A stretch of DNA of 64,000 bases from Salinispora pacifica CNR114. Lineage in GTDB: Bacteria > Actinomycetota > Actinomycetes > Mycobacteriales > Micromonosporaceae. The notes beneath the pieces were generated by a model. The model was not told the DNA's origin. It made no database searches and saw only the letters and a list, made by a program, of their open reading frames with translations. The position numbers and the translations under genes are program-made. Below, piece after piece: positions 18,010 through 26,716 of this stretch. The stretch spans positions 62,200 to 126,199 of the forward strand of contig NZ_AZWO01000013.1 in the NCBI RefSeq assembly GCF_000514775.1. The letters run 5' to 3'. Positions within the stretch are counted from its first letter, which is position 1. The number at the start of each line of letters is the position of its first letter.

Positions 18010-19101
18010 TCAGAGGGCGCAGTTGATCAAGACTGGTTCGGGGTGCAGGGTCACATCGAAGCGGGCCTGCACGCCGTGGCGGATCTCGCGGGCCAGGCCC
18101 ACCAGATCCTCGGTCCGGGCGGTGCCGGAGCGGTGGGTCAACGCCAGGGTGTGCTTGGTGGAGATGGTAACGACACCTTCCGGGCCCGGATGGCCCTTGC
18201 CGAAACCGGCCTTGTCGATCAACCAGGCGGCACTGACCTTCACCGTGCCGTCGGCACCGGGCCAGGACGGGGGCTCGCCGAGCTCGCCAGCCCGTTCCCG
18301 CAGCCGCTCGTAGTCGGCCTGGTCCAGCACCGGATTGGTGAAGAACGAACCCACCGACCAGGTGTCCGGATCGTTCGGGTCGAGCACCATCCCCTTGCCC
18401 GCGCGCAGTCGCAGCACGGCGGCACGGGCCTTCGCCAGCGGCACCCGGTCACCGACCGCCACGTCGAGCGCCCGCGCCAGTTCGGCGTAGCGAACCGGGC
18501 CGGACAGCGGCGACCGGGCGAGACGGAAGTCGACCGACAGCACCACCCACCGGTCGCTGTACCTGAAGATGCTGGACCGGTAGCTGAAACCACAGTCACG
18601 GGCCTCGATCCGACCGGTGGTGCCGGCCACCCGGTCGTACACCTGCACCCCGGTGATGGTCTCGGCGACATCCTGCCCGTACGCGCCGACGTTCTGGATC
18701 GGGGTCGCGCCGGTGGAGCCGGGTATCCCGGACAGGCACTCCAGACCGGACCACCCGTTGGCCACGGTGTGGGCGACCAAGTCGTCCCAGGGCTCGCCGG
18801 CCTCGACCCGCACTGTGACGGTGTCATTGTCGGTCTCCACGACCTGCAGCCCCCGGGACCGGACCAACACCACTGTCCCCGGGAAGCCCGCGTCGCCGAT
18901 CACCACGTTGCTGCCCCCGGCGAGGACCAGGATCTGCTCGCCGCGCTCCCCGGCCTCCCGCACCCCGCGGACGAGGTCATCGGCGCTGGTGGCGGTGACC
19001 ACGCGGGTCGCCCAGCCGCCGAGGCGCAGCGTCGTGTATCGCGACAAGTGACACTCGGCGTCGCGTTGGGTGCCGGATGTCGACTGGAGAACCTCTGCCA
19101 C
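18010..19101 (-). CDS. murB: UDP-N-acetylmuramate dehydrogenase MurB
   Basis: A 363-residue FAD enzyme that reduces UDP-GlcNAc-enolpyruvate to UDP-MurNAc in peptidoglycan synthesis. Family segments are YTTLRLGG, LVLAGGSNVVIGD, GLECLSGIPGSTGATPIQNVGAYGQ, FSYRSSIF, and WSVGSFFTNPVL containing the catalytic Ser. The GTG at 19101 is preferred: TAGGGT (19114-19109) precedes it by 7 nt. The ATG at 19107 would be only 1 nt from that hexamer. Corresponds to Rv0482. Its stop faces the methyltransferase gene. Confidence 0.93.
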   Translation of the reverse strand: MAEVLQSTSGTQRDAECHLSRYTTLRLGGWATRVVTATSADDLVRGVREAGERGEQILVLAGGSNVVIGDAGFPGTVVLVRSRGLQVVETDNDTVTVRVEAGEPWDDLVAHTVANGWSGLECLSGIPGSTGATPIQNVGAYGQDVAETITGVQVYDRVAGTTGRIEARDCGFSYRSSIFRYSDRWVVLSVDFRLARSPLSGPVRYAELARALDVAVGDRVPLAKARAAVLRLRAGKGMVLDPNDPDTWSVGSFFTNPVLDQADYERLRERAGELGEPPSWPGADGTVKVSAAWLIDKAGFGKGHPGPEGVVTISTKHTLALTHRSGTARTEDLVGLAREIRHGVQARFDVTLHPEPVLINCAL

Positions 19102-19171
19102 GCCCATCACCCTAAGCTGAGGGGTAGCCGCGGCACCCACTGGTGGCCCGGTCACCCCCGGGAGGATGGCG

Positions 19172-19933
19172 ATGAACAGAACGCATGGCACGAAGGACTT
19201 CTGGATCGGGGCGCTGCGGACGGAGGGGCCGGCCTTCGCCGCGGCGATCGCCGAGGCACCCGCCGACGCTCCGGTGCTCTCCTGTCCCGGCTGGACAGTG
19301 ACCGACCTGACCCGGCACCTGGCAAGCGTCTACCGCTGGGTGCACGGGACCGTGTCGGCCAACTCCGTCACCCCGCCGTCTCTCCGCTCCGAGTTGGTGG
19401 AGCCAGGTCCAGGCGAGACCGACCTTCAGCTGTGGCAGCAGGCGTACGACGAGTTGCTGGTGCGTTTCGACGCGCTGGATCCGGAGGCGCCGGCGTGGAA
19501 CTGGGCGCCGCAGCCGAAGAAGGCCGGCTTCTGGCCGCGCCGGATCTCACACGAGACGGCACTGCACCGCTGGGACGCCCAGCTCGCCATCGGTGCGGGT
19601 GACCCGATCGAGACGAAGCTCGCAGCCGACGGGGTGAGCGAGGTGCTCGACACCTGCCTGCCGGCCGGACGACGTCCGGATCATGGGCAGTGGCACGGAG
19701 TCGTACACCTGTCGGCCTCCGACGCCGGACAGGAGTGGTTCCTGCGGTTACGCGGCGAGGGGATTGCCCTGCTGGACACCGCCACAATCTTCGATGACCA
19801 TGATCACCACGCCCGGGTCCAGGTCGTCGGCACCGCCAGCGACCTGCTGCTCGCACTCTGGGGGCGAGTCAGTTTCGACACCCTGGCGGTGACGGGTGAG
19901 CGCGCGCTCCTGGCTGGTCTCCGGACCAGCTGA
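19172..19933 (+). CDS. Maleylpyruvate isomerase family mycothiol-dependent enzyme
   Basis: A 253-residue DinB/MDMPI-type protein. The N-terminal helical domain has the metal-binding pattern: LSCPGWTVTDLTRHLASVYRWV supplies one His, and RISHETALHRWDAQLA supplies the HxxxH-type pair. A C-terminal MDMPI_C-like domain follows (LRLRGEGIALLD, DLLLALWGR). Such proteins are S-transferases or isomerases using mycothiol; this one's substrate is unknown. The ATG at 19172 lies 6 nt after GGGAGG; the ATG at 19166 directly touches that element. It is divergent from murB. Confidence 0.87.
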   Translation: MNRTHGTKDFWIGALRTEGPAFAAAIAEAPADAPVLSCPGWTVTDLTRHLASVYRWVHGTVSANSVTPPSLRSELVEPGPGETDLQLWQQAYDELLVRFDALDPEAPAWNWAPQPKKAGFWPRRISHETALHRWDAQLAIGAGDPIETKLAADGVSEVLDTCLPAGRRPDHGQWHGVVHLSASDAGQEWFLRLRGEGIALLDTATIFDDHDHHARVQVVGTASDLLLALWGRVSFDTLAVTGERALLAGLRTS

Positions 19934-20030
19934 CGCCGCCGGCCGCAGCCGGCGCCACGCTCGGCCGGGGGCTGTTCACGCCCGAGCCGCCCCCGGCTCT
20001 CCACCCCGCCGGATGGATCGAGCCCGGCCA

Positions 20031-20050
20031 GGGAGAGCGCTTTCTTGACA
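20031..20050 (+). promoter_or_regulatory. Putative LacI-type operator with adjoining -35 element
   Basis: The imperfect palindrome GAGAGCGCTTTC (20033-20044, 10 of 12 positions symmetric, central GCGC) resembles actinobacterial LacI/CebR-type operators. It abuts a consensus TTGACA (20045-20050) upstream of the beta-glucosidase gene. The LacI regulator encoded next is the natural candidate ligand. No clear -10 was identified. Confidence 0.5.
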
Positions 20051-20097
20051 TTGGGTGACGCCTCGGGAGACGCTGCGCGAACGGAGGGAGCTGTCCT

Positions 20098-21498
20098 ATG
20101 AGCGCGCTTCACTTTCCGGCGAACTTCCGCTGGGGCACGGCCACGGCGGCGTACCAGATCGAGGGTGCGGCCCGCGAGGACGGCCGGGGGCCGTCGATCT
20201 GGGACACCTTCAGCCGTACGCCGGGCAAGGTCTACCAGGGCCACACCGGCGATGTCGCCTGCGACCACTACCACCGGTACGCCGACGACGTGGAGCTGAT
20301 GGCCGGGTTGGGGATCCAGACGTACCGGTTCTCGGTGTCCTGGCCCCGGGTCCAGCCCGACGGCACCGGCCCGGTCAACCCGCGCGGGCTGGACTTCTAC
20401 GACCGCCTGGTGGACGCCCTGCTGGCCCGGGGGATCGACCCGATGGTCACGCTCTACCACTGGGATCTGCCGCAGACCCTGCAGGACCAGGGCGGTTGGG
20501 CCACCCGGGAGGCCGCGGAGCACTTCGCCGGGTACGCCGCCGCCGTCCACGCTCGGCTCGGTGACCGGGTGAACTCCTGGACCACCCTCAACGAGCCGTG
20601 GTGCGCGGCATACCTGGGCTACGGCAACGGGGTGCACGCCCCCGGCATCGCGGACCCGGGGGCCGCCTTCACCGCCGTGCACCACCTGCTGCTCGGGCAC
20701 GGCCTGGCGGCCCGGGCGCTGCACGCGGCCGGCGCGGCGACCGTCGGAATCACGCTCAACCCGGCCGACGTCCGCCCCGCCGACCCGGACAGCGCCGCCG
20801 ACGCCGCCGCGGTACGCCTGGTCGACGGGCTCCACAATCGGATCTTCCTGGACCCGCTGTTCCGGGCCGCGTACCCGGAGGATGTGCTGGAGCATGTCGC
20901 CCGAATCGTGCCGCCGGCGTTCCTCCGGGACGGCGACGAGAAGGTGATCGCCACCCCGATCGACCTACTCGGCGTCAACTACTACGCGCCCCTCTACGTC
21001 GCTGGTAAGCCGGACGGGGCTGGCGGCGGCGGGGCGTTTCCCGGCACCGACGGGGCGGTGGAGTTCCTGCCGCCCGCTGGGCCCCTGACCGACATGGGTT
21101 GGATGATCGAGCCGGCCGGGCTCACCCGGCTGCTGGAACGCCTCGCCACCGACTACCCGGGCGTGCCGCTGATGATCACCGAAAACGGGGCGGCCTTCCC
21201 GGACCACGCCGCGCCTCCGGGGAGCCCGGAGCGGCCGGCGACGGCGGGGGACAGCGGGGTGTTCGACACCGACCGGATCGCCTACCTCGACGGGCACCTT
21301 CGCGCCGCGCACGAGGCCATCGCCCGTGGGGTGGACCTACGCGGCTATCTCGTATGGTCGTTGTTGGACAACTTCGAGTGGGCCGAGGGCTATCGGAAAC
21401 GTTTCGGGATCGTCCACGTCGACTACCGGACCCAGCTACGCACACCGAAGGCGAGTGCCCGCTGGTACCACCAGGTGATTTCCCGGAACGGGCTCTGA
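20098..21498 (+). CDS. Beta-glucosidase, glycoside hydrolase family 1
   Basis: A 466-residue GH1 enzyme hydrolysing beta-glucosides such as cello-oligosaccharides. It starts with the family N-terminus FPANFRWGTATAAYQIEGA. The acid/base Glu166 lies in TTLNEPW and the nucleophile Glu362 in MITENGAA. The C-terminus has VWSLLDNFEWAEGYRKRFGIVHVDY. There is no signal peptide, so it is cytoplasmic. GGAGGGAG precedes the ATG. The LacI-family gene begins 12 bp downstream, and a LacI-like operator lies upstream, so sugar-responsive repression is likely. No sugar transporter gene is adjacent. Confidence 0.96.
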   Translation: MSALHFPANFRWGTATAAYQIEGAAREDGRGPSIWDTFSRTPGKVYQGHTGDVACDHYHRYADDVELMAGLGIQTYRFSVSWPRVQPDGTGPVNPRGLDFYDRLVDALLARGIDPMVTLYHWDLPQTLQDQGGWATREAAEHFAGYAAAVHARLGDRVNSWTTLNEPWCAAYLGYGNGVHAPGIADPGAAFTAVHHLLLGHGLAARALHAAGAATVGITLNPADVRPADPDSAADAAAVRLVDGLHNRIFLDPLFRAAYPEDVLEHVARIVPPAFLRDGDEKVIATPIDLLGVNYYAPLYVAGKPDGAGGGGAFPGTDGAVEFLPPAGPLTDMGWMIEPAGLTRLLERLATDYPGVPLMITENGAAFPDHAAPPGSPERPATAGDSGVFDTDRIAYLDGHLRAAHEAIARGVDLRGYLVWSLLDNFEWAEGYRKRFGIVHVDYRTQLRTPKASARWYHQVISRNGL

Positions 21499-21510
21499 GC
21501 GGGGAGGACA

Positions 21511-22518
21511 ATGACGACGGCGCAACGGCCGACGCTCGAGGCGGTGGCGCGCCGCGCCGGTGTCTCCCGAGCCACCGTCTCCCGGGTGGTAAACGGCTCC
21601 ACCACGGTCGCCGAGCCGATCCGCGCGGCCGTCCGTCGAGCCGTCACCGAGCTGGGGTACGTACCGAACCTGGCCGCGCGCAGCCTGGTCACCCAGCGAA
21701 CGGACTCGGTGGCGCTGGTCATGCCGGAGGCGGCCACCCGGGTCTTCTCCGACGACCAGTACTTCCCCGGCATCATCCGCGGCGCCGCCCAGGAGTTGGA
21801 GGCGGCGGAGAAACAGTTGGTGCTGATGCTGGCCGGTTCGCCGGCCGGACACGAGCGGGTGGAGCGGTACACCACCGGCCGGCACGTTGACGGGGTGCTG
21901 TTCGCCTCGCTACACGGCGCCGACCCGCTCCCCGGCCGGCTGGCCCGGCTGGGCATACCGGTGGTGTGCAGCGGTCGGCCGCTCGGCGGCACCCCGGTCC
22001 CCTACGTCGACGTTGACCACATCGGCGGGGTGAACCGGGCCGTCCAACATCTGCTCGACAGCGGCCGGCGGCGCATCGCCACCATCGCCGGCCCACAGGA
22101 CATGGTGGGCGGGATCGAACGGCTGACCGGCTACCAGGCCGCGATAACCCCGGCCGGGCTGCCGGAGTGGGTGGCGTACGGCGACTTCACCCGCGAGTCG
22201 GGGGCGGCCGCGACCTGGCAGCTCCTCGCCGCGCACCCCGACCTGGACGCGATCTTCGCCGCCTCCGACCTGATGGCACACGCCGCCCTGCGGACGCTAC
22301 GCGCGACGGGGCGACGGGTGCCCGACGATGTCGCGGTGATCGGTTTCGACGACATCGAGACCGCCGCGTACACCGACCCGCCCCTGAGCACCGTCCGCCA
22401 GCCGATCCAGGAGATCGGCCGCCGAATGACCCGCCAGTTGCTGCGCCTCGCGGCCGGTGAGTCGATCGAACCGGCGCTGGTGCTCCCCACCGAGCTGATC
22501 CTCCGCGACTCCGCCTGA
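21511..22518 (+). CDS. LacI family transcriptional regulator
   Basis: A 335-residue LacI/GalR repressor. The N-terminal HTH (PTLEAVARRAGVSRATVSRVVNGSTTV) and hinge (LGYVPNLAARSLVTQRTDSVALVM) are followed by a periplasmic-binding-like effector domain with GVLFASLHG, GGVNRAVQHLLDSGRRRIATIAG, IFAASDLMAHAALRTLR and AVIGFDDIETAAYTDPPLSTVRQP. It is 12 bp after the beta-glucosidase stop with its own GGGAGG, so the two form an operon. It probably represses that operon and senses a beta-glucoside or derivative (inference). Confidence 0.94.
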   Translation: MTTAQRPTLEAVARRAGVSRATVSRVVNGSTTVAEPIRAAVRRAVTELGYVPNLAARSLVTQRTDSVALVMPEAATRVFSDDQYFPGIIRGAAQELEAAEKQLVLMLAGSPAGHERVERYTTGRHVDGVLFASLHGADPLPGRLARLGIPVVCSGRPLGGTPVPYVDVDHIGGVNRAVQHLLDSGRRRIATIAGPQDMVGGIERLTGYQAAITPAGLPEWVAYGDFTRESGAAATWQLLAAHPDLDAIFAASDLMAHAALRTLRATGRRVPDDVAVIGFDDIETAAYTDPPLSTVRQPIQEIGRRMTRQLLRLAAGESIEPALVLPTELILRDSA

Positions 22519-22572
22519 GCCCGCCGACGAAAACAGATCGAGCAACCTTCGGGACTGCACTACCGTCACGTC

Positions 22573-22971
22573 ATGCCCCAGCTCCGCCACGTCTCCTCCC
22601 TCGCCGAGGCCGAGTACGCGTACGTCAGTACCGTCGAGCCGGCAACGCGCCTCGTCTTCACCGCCGGGGCGTGCCCGCTCGACGGGGATGGCCGTACGGT
22701 TGCCCCCAGTGACCATGCCGCCCAGGCCCGGCAGGCGATGGCCAATCTGGAGACCGCCCTCACCGCAGCGGGCGCCCGCCTCACCGATGTCGTCAAAACC
22801 ACGGTGTACGTGGCTTCGGCGCACCAACCCGACCTGGTGACCGCCTGGCAGGTCGTCCGGGACGCCTTCGGCGATCACGACCCGCCCAGCACCCTGCTCG
22901 GGGTGGCCGCGCTCGGCTACTCCGAGCAGCTCGTCGAGGTCGAGGCGGTCGCCGCCGTGCGCGCAGCGTGA
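22573..22971 (+). CDS. RidA family protein
   Basis: A 132-residue RidA/YjgF/UK114-type protein, normally a trimeric enamine/imine deaminase. Segments VFTAGACPLDGDG, ARQAMANLETALTAAGARLTDVVKTTVYVAS and PPSTLLGVAALGYSEQLVEVEAVAAV match the family; the Arg that contacts the substrate carboxylate in canonical RidA is not evident, so a divergent subgroup is possible. TACCGT (22561-22566) lies 6 nt before the ATG, indicating a leaderless transcript. The stop overlaps the GTG of the next (GNAT) gene. Confidence 0.88.
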   Translation: MPQLRHVSSLAEAEYAYVSTVEPATRLVFTAGACPLDGDGRTVAPSDHAAQARQAMANLETALTAAGARLTDVVKTTVYVASAHQPDLVTAWQVVRDAFGDHDPPSTLLGVAALGYSEQLVEVEAVAAVRAA

Positions 22972-23857
22972 GGATCCGTGCCGCGCAGCCCGACGACGCG
23001 CCCGCCGTGGTGGCGCTCCGCACCCAGCTCTTCCCGCATCTGGTTCGCGGGGTGGAGTCGACCCGTCAGATGCTGTCCCAACCACGCCCGGGCCAGCACT
23101 GGTCCGCCTTCGTCGCCGAGGTGGACGACGAGATCGTCGGTTGGGTCTCGACCTTCCGCAATGCCAGTTCCTCCCGAAGTGTCGGCGAGATCTCGCTCCT
23201 GCACGTCCACCCCGACCATCGGGGACACGGCATCGGCAGCGGGCTGCTGACCGCCGTCCTGGACCACCTCGCCCCGCTCCGGCTTCCGCTACTGCGCGGA
23301 CGGGCGCTACCCGAGTCGTTGCCGTACGCGCGGCGGTGCGGCTTCCTACCCAGCCGTGTGGAACGCTTCTCCGCGCTTGAGCTGACGGCCCTGCCACCCC
23401 TGGCCGTTCCCCCGGGAGTCCGGCTGGTGCCACTGTCCGAGGTTGACCCCCACCACGTGTACGAGGTGGAGCGGGACGCCAGCGCCGACGAGCCGGGGGA
23501 CGTCCCCGTCGACGCTCTCACCTACGAGCACTGGCGGGCCGATACGTGGGACAACGTCGGCCTGGACCGGGAGGCCAGCACCGGCGTCGAGGTCAACGCG
23601 TCCTGGCGGCAATCAGCCTGGTCAAGCGGGACGGTTCGCGGATGTGGTCGGACTACACCGCTTCCCGGCCGGAGCACCGGGGGCGAGGGCTCGCGAGGGC
23701 GGCGAAGCTGGGTGCCCTACGTCGGGCCGCGGCCAACGGGGTGACGGTCGCGTACACCGGCAATGACGAGGCGAACAAACCGATGCTCGCGATCAACGAA
23801 CGGCTCGGCTACCGGCCCGTCGCAGCCGAGTGGAGTTGTCTCCGGGAGACGAGTTGA
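22968..23857 (+). pseudogene. Two-domain GNAT acetyltransferase with a frameshift
   Basis: A GNAT-type acetyltransferase gene split between two frames. From the GTG at 22968 the first frame gives an intact first GNAT domain (LHVHPDHRGHGIGSGLLTAVL) and the start of the second up to about DNVGLDREAS. The matching continuation (VLAAISLVKRDG, RPEHRGRGLARAAKLGALR, AYTGNDEANKPMLAINERLGYRPV) is in another frame from about 23597 to the stop at 23857. A net loss of one base (modulo three) between about 23580 and 23600 explains it. In the first frame translation runs on to 23744 with unrelated sequence. Either a real pseudogene or a sequencing error. The start overlaps the RidA stop as GTGA. Confidence 0.8.
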
Positions 23858-23868
23858 GCGACCGCGCC

Positions 23869-24690
23869 TCACGCCCCGTCCTGAGTGGTCCCCGTCGGTC
23901 CCACAGTGGTGGGCTGACCGAGCACGCGGCGGGCCAGCAGGGCAGCGCCCGCGACGGCCGCCGGCATGAGCAGCACGGCGCCGAGTGGGATCAGGAAGCT
24001 GAGGAACACCGCCACCCCGAAGCCGAGCGCGGTCGGCCGGTCGGCCCGGAGGGCGGCCCGTCGGTCGGACAACCGCAGCCCACGCCGGTAGAAGGGGGCA
24101 CCGACCAGCTCCACCGCGAGGAGCCAACCGCCGATGGTCGCACCGAGTACCGGCACCACGGTCTGACCGACCACCGGGATGAAGCCGGCGAGAAAGAGGG
24201 GTACGCCGACCAGCACCGCCAACCCCACCAGCCGCAGTGAGTCGACGAGGCTGTGCCACAGCGACGACCAGAACGGCACGTCCACCGCGTTGGGCGTACC
24301 GCCGAGATCGTCCTCGACCCGTTCGGAGATCTTCTCGTAGAACGGGTCCCCGATGACCAGCGTGACGGCGGTGAACGCGACCACCGTGAGCAGGCCACCC
24401 AGCCCGAGCAGCGCCAAGCCGGCGGCTACCCGCGTCAGCCCTCGCCCGGTGGCGGACCAGTCGTCGGCGAACGGCGTGACCAGCGCGGCCAGTTCGTCCA
24501 CGAAGTAGACGAGCGTGCCGAACGCGGCGACGAAGAACACTCCAGAGATCAGTGCCGGTAGGACGCCGAGCAGCATCAGGCCGGGGCTGCGGAGGTAGAG
24601 GCCCATGCCACGCAGGAAGAGGCCGACACCGGCGAAGAATCGGCCGGCCGCCCCGGTCAGGGGCGCGGCGAGAGCGGGGGATGCGTTCAT
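23869..24690 (-). CDS. EI24 domain membrane protein (CysZ-like)
   Basis: A 273-residue integral membrane protein with several hydrophobic segments: LMLLGVLPALISGVFFVAAF, the helix pair around LALLGLGGLLTVVAFTAVTLVIG, LVGLAVLVGVPLFLAGFIPVVG and a C-terminal helix. The GDPFYEKISERVE and PFYRRG segments are typical of the EI24/CysZ family, which in some bacteria transports sulfate. Its substrate here is unknown. TAGGCT lies 8 nt before the ATG. It faces the GNAT pseudogene. Confidence 0.85.
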   Translation of the reverse strand: MNASPALAAPLTGAAGRFFAGVGLFLRGMGLYLRSPGLMLLGVLPALISGVFFVAAFGTLVYFVDELAALVTPFADDWSATGRGLTRVAAGLALLGLGGLLTVVAFTAVTLVIGDPFYEKISERVEDDLGGTPNAVDVPFWSSLWHSLVDSLRLVGLAVLVGVPLFLAGFIPVVGQTVVPVLGATIGGWLLAVELVGAPFYRRGLRLSDRRAALRADRPTALGFGVAVFLSFLIPLGAVLLMPAAVAGAALLARRVLGQPTTVGPTGTTQDGA

Positions 24691-24711
24691 GGTCGCCGAG
24701 CCTAGGTCGCG

Positions 24712-25644
24712 TCAGCGATTGGCGCAGGTCATGGCCGGCGCCTGGTTCGTGCCGGTGATATCGGCGAGGAAGCCGAACGTGGTCGTGCCGTTCGGAGCCA
24801 GAGTGCCGTTGTACGACATGTTCCTCACCGTCACCGAGGCTCCCGAGCTGCTGTGCGAGCCGTTCCACACCTCGGTTATCTGCTGGCCGCTGGGCCAGGT
24901 CCACTCGACTCTCCACCCGGACCAGGAGGTGGAGGTGGAGGTGTTGTTTTTGATCTTTACCTCGCCCTTGAAGCCACCCGGCCACGACTCGATAACCGCG
25001 TATGTCGCCGTGCAGGCTGCCGGCGGGTCTGGAAGCGTCGGCGGCTCAGCTGGTATGGGAGCTGTCGGTGCCTCGGGGTTCTGCGTCGCGGTGTTGGACG
25101 GCGTCGGAGGCGTGGTCGCGGCCATCGCGATGGGGGTCGAGGTCCTGGTGGGCGTCGGTGTTGGGGGCAGGGGCGAGGACTGGGCCGGCGAAGAATCCGA
25201 CGGCGTGGCTGTCGGCCTGGCTTCGGCGCTGCCGACCGGGTCGGTGGCGAGCGGAGACGATGGGTCCGCCGGTGCGCGTTGGAACGCGTTCAAGGCGACC
25301 GCGGTCAGGATGACCCCCAAGAAGCTCGCCACGACGACGCCCTGGCTCCGCAGACGTGCCCGGATCGAACGGCGAACATCCGCCAGCCCCTTGACCGGGC
25401 GGAGAGCCCGGTGTCCGGAGCTGCCCGCGCCGCGATCGGGGTCCTCCGGCTGCGATCCGCTGTTCGACTGGGACCCACTGTCGGGCTGGGGTGGGCCGTC
25501 GGGACGCGGTGGGTCGTCCAGATTCGAGGTGACGCGTCTTGGCACCTCGGTGGGCTCGTCGTAGCTCGCCAGCGGTGGCCACTCTGGTAGGCGGACGTCG
25601 TTCTCGTCGGCAGGGGTACCGCCGGGTTTGGACGATTCGGTCAT
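24712..25644 (-). CDS. Membrane-anchored cellulose-binding (CBM2) protein
   Basis: A 310-residue protein with an unusual layout. Residues 1-95 are hydrophilic and Pro/Asp-rich; one transmembrane helix lies around residues 100-120 (VVVASFLGVILTAVALNAF); residues 120-205 are a Pro/Thr/Ser-rich linker; residues about 208-310 form a family 2 carbohydrate-binding module with ACTATYAVIESWPGGFKGEV, SWSGWRVEWTWPSGQQI and the C-terminal Cys. The aromatic residues needed to bind cellulose or chitin are present. No catalytic domain is attached. The ATG follows GGAGAGC. It probably displays the module outside the membrane with the N-terminus inside. Confidence 0.85.
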   Translation of the reverse strand: MTESSKPGGTPADENDVRLPEWPPLASYDEPTEVPRRVTSNLDDPPRPDGPPQPDSGSQSNSGSQPEDPDRGAGSSGHRALRPVKGLADVRRSIRARLRSQGVVVASFLGVILTAVALNAFQRAPADPSSPLATDPVGSAEARPTATPSDSSPAQSSPLPPTPTPTRTSTPIAMAATTPPTPSNTATQNPEAPTAPIPAEPPTLPDPPAACTATYAVIESWPGGFKGEVKIKNNTSTSTSWSGWRVEWTWPSGQQITEVWNGSHSSSGASVTVRNMSYNGTLAPNGTTTFGFLADITGTNQAPAMTCANR

Positions 25645-25828
25645 GCTCTCCGATCCCGGGTAAGGGAGTCACCATCAGCGACGATGCGGGATCATTGTGG
25701 GCTCAACGTGAGGTTCGGTCAAATGACTCCAGTACGGGACAGGAGGGCACCCAGTGCACCCGTCCAGACCCGCCCGACTCCGCTGACGGCAGGACCAGCA
25801 CAGCGCGGGTTGCTGAGGCGCCCCCGGA

Positions 25829-26716
25829 CTACTCGTTGAGGAAGGAGGAGATGCGCTCCCGGAGATCGGCGCGCTTGGCCCAGAGGACCCCTGGCCGGTC
25901 GTACACGTGCAGGGTGGCCTGGGGTAACGCGGCGGCGAGCCGCTCGGCGACCTCGACCGGGTGCAGCTCATCGCCGACGCACCCGATCACCAGAGCCGGC
26001 GCCGTGACCTCGGCGAGTTCCGTGGCGTCGCGGACCGGCACCGATTCGGGCAGGCCGACCAATCCCGAGCCGAGACCGTCCCGGGTGAGCTGGTCGAGGC
26101 GCTGCCGGAGGTATGCCCAGCCAGCCGGTGTGTTCCGGACGGCCGGTGGCAGCTCCAACTGGACCACCTCCGCGAGCTGACCGACATCGCCACTGCCGAG
26201 TGCGTCGAGCAGTGCCGTCAGCCGGCGGCGGGCGGCATCGCCCCGCGGCCGGTCCAGCACCGCCGGCAGATAGAAGACCAACCGGTCGAACCGCGTCGGG
26301 TTGTCGGCGAGCAGCCGGCAGAGCGCACCCGCGCCCAGGCTCGCGCCGAAGGCCCGGGTCGCGAGGCCCCGATCGGCGACCGACCGCAGGTCACGCGCGA
26401 GATCGTGGTACGTCCACGGCCCGGTCGGGGCGGCGGAGCGACCATGCCCACGGAACTGGAAGAAGAGTCTGCGGCCGGTAACACCACTGCCGAAGGGACG
26501 GGTGGTGGCGATGCCGCTGCCCAGACCGTGCGCGAAGACGGTGACCGGATCGCCGGCGCCGGTGACCAACTGCTCCAGGTGGACGCCGTGCGGGGTGGTG
26601 ACCAACTCGGTCTCCGGCTCCGGCAGTGCCGGTCGACCGGTACGGGGGGCACTCGGCCCCGGTCCCCAGGTACGGGGGCCACCATCCGGTGGGGGCGGCC
26701 ACCGGAAGCCTCTCAC
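25829..26716 (-). CDS. Alpha/beta hydrolase family protein
   Basis: A 295-residue alpha/beta hydrolase. The oxyanion segment VFAHGLGSG, the nucleophile elbow FGASLGAG (Ser126) and the acidic residue in VIGCVGDELHP (Asp249) are clear. In the place where the catalytic His usually lies, the sequence reads YDRPGVLWAKRADLRERISSFL with no His; His270 lies a few residues earlier. Activity is therefore uncertain. The first 35 residues are Pro-rich and may not be part of the fold. The GTG start overlaps the DUF2516 stop as GTGA, so the pair is translationally coupled. Confidence 0.83.
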   Translation of the reverse strand: MRGFRWPPPPDGGPRTWGPGPSAPRTGRPALPEPETELVTTPHGVHLEQLVTGAGDPVTVFAHGLGSGIATTRPFGSGVTGRRLFFQFRGHGRSAAPTGPWTYHDLARDLRSVADRGLATRAFGASLGAGALCRLLADNPTRFDRLVFYLPAVLDRPRGDAARRRLTALLDALGSGDVGQLAEVVQLELPPAVRNTPAGWAYLRQRLDQLTRDGLGSGLVGLPESVPVRDATELAEVTAPALVIGCVGDELHPVEVAERLAAALPQATLHVYDRPGVLWAKRADLRERISSFLNE

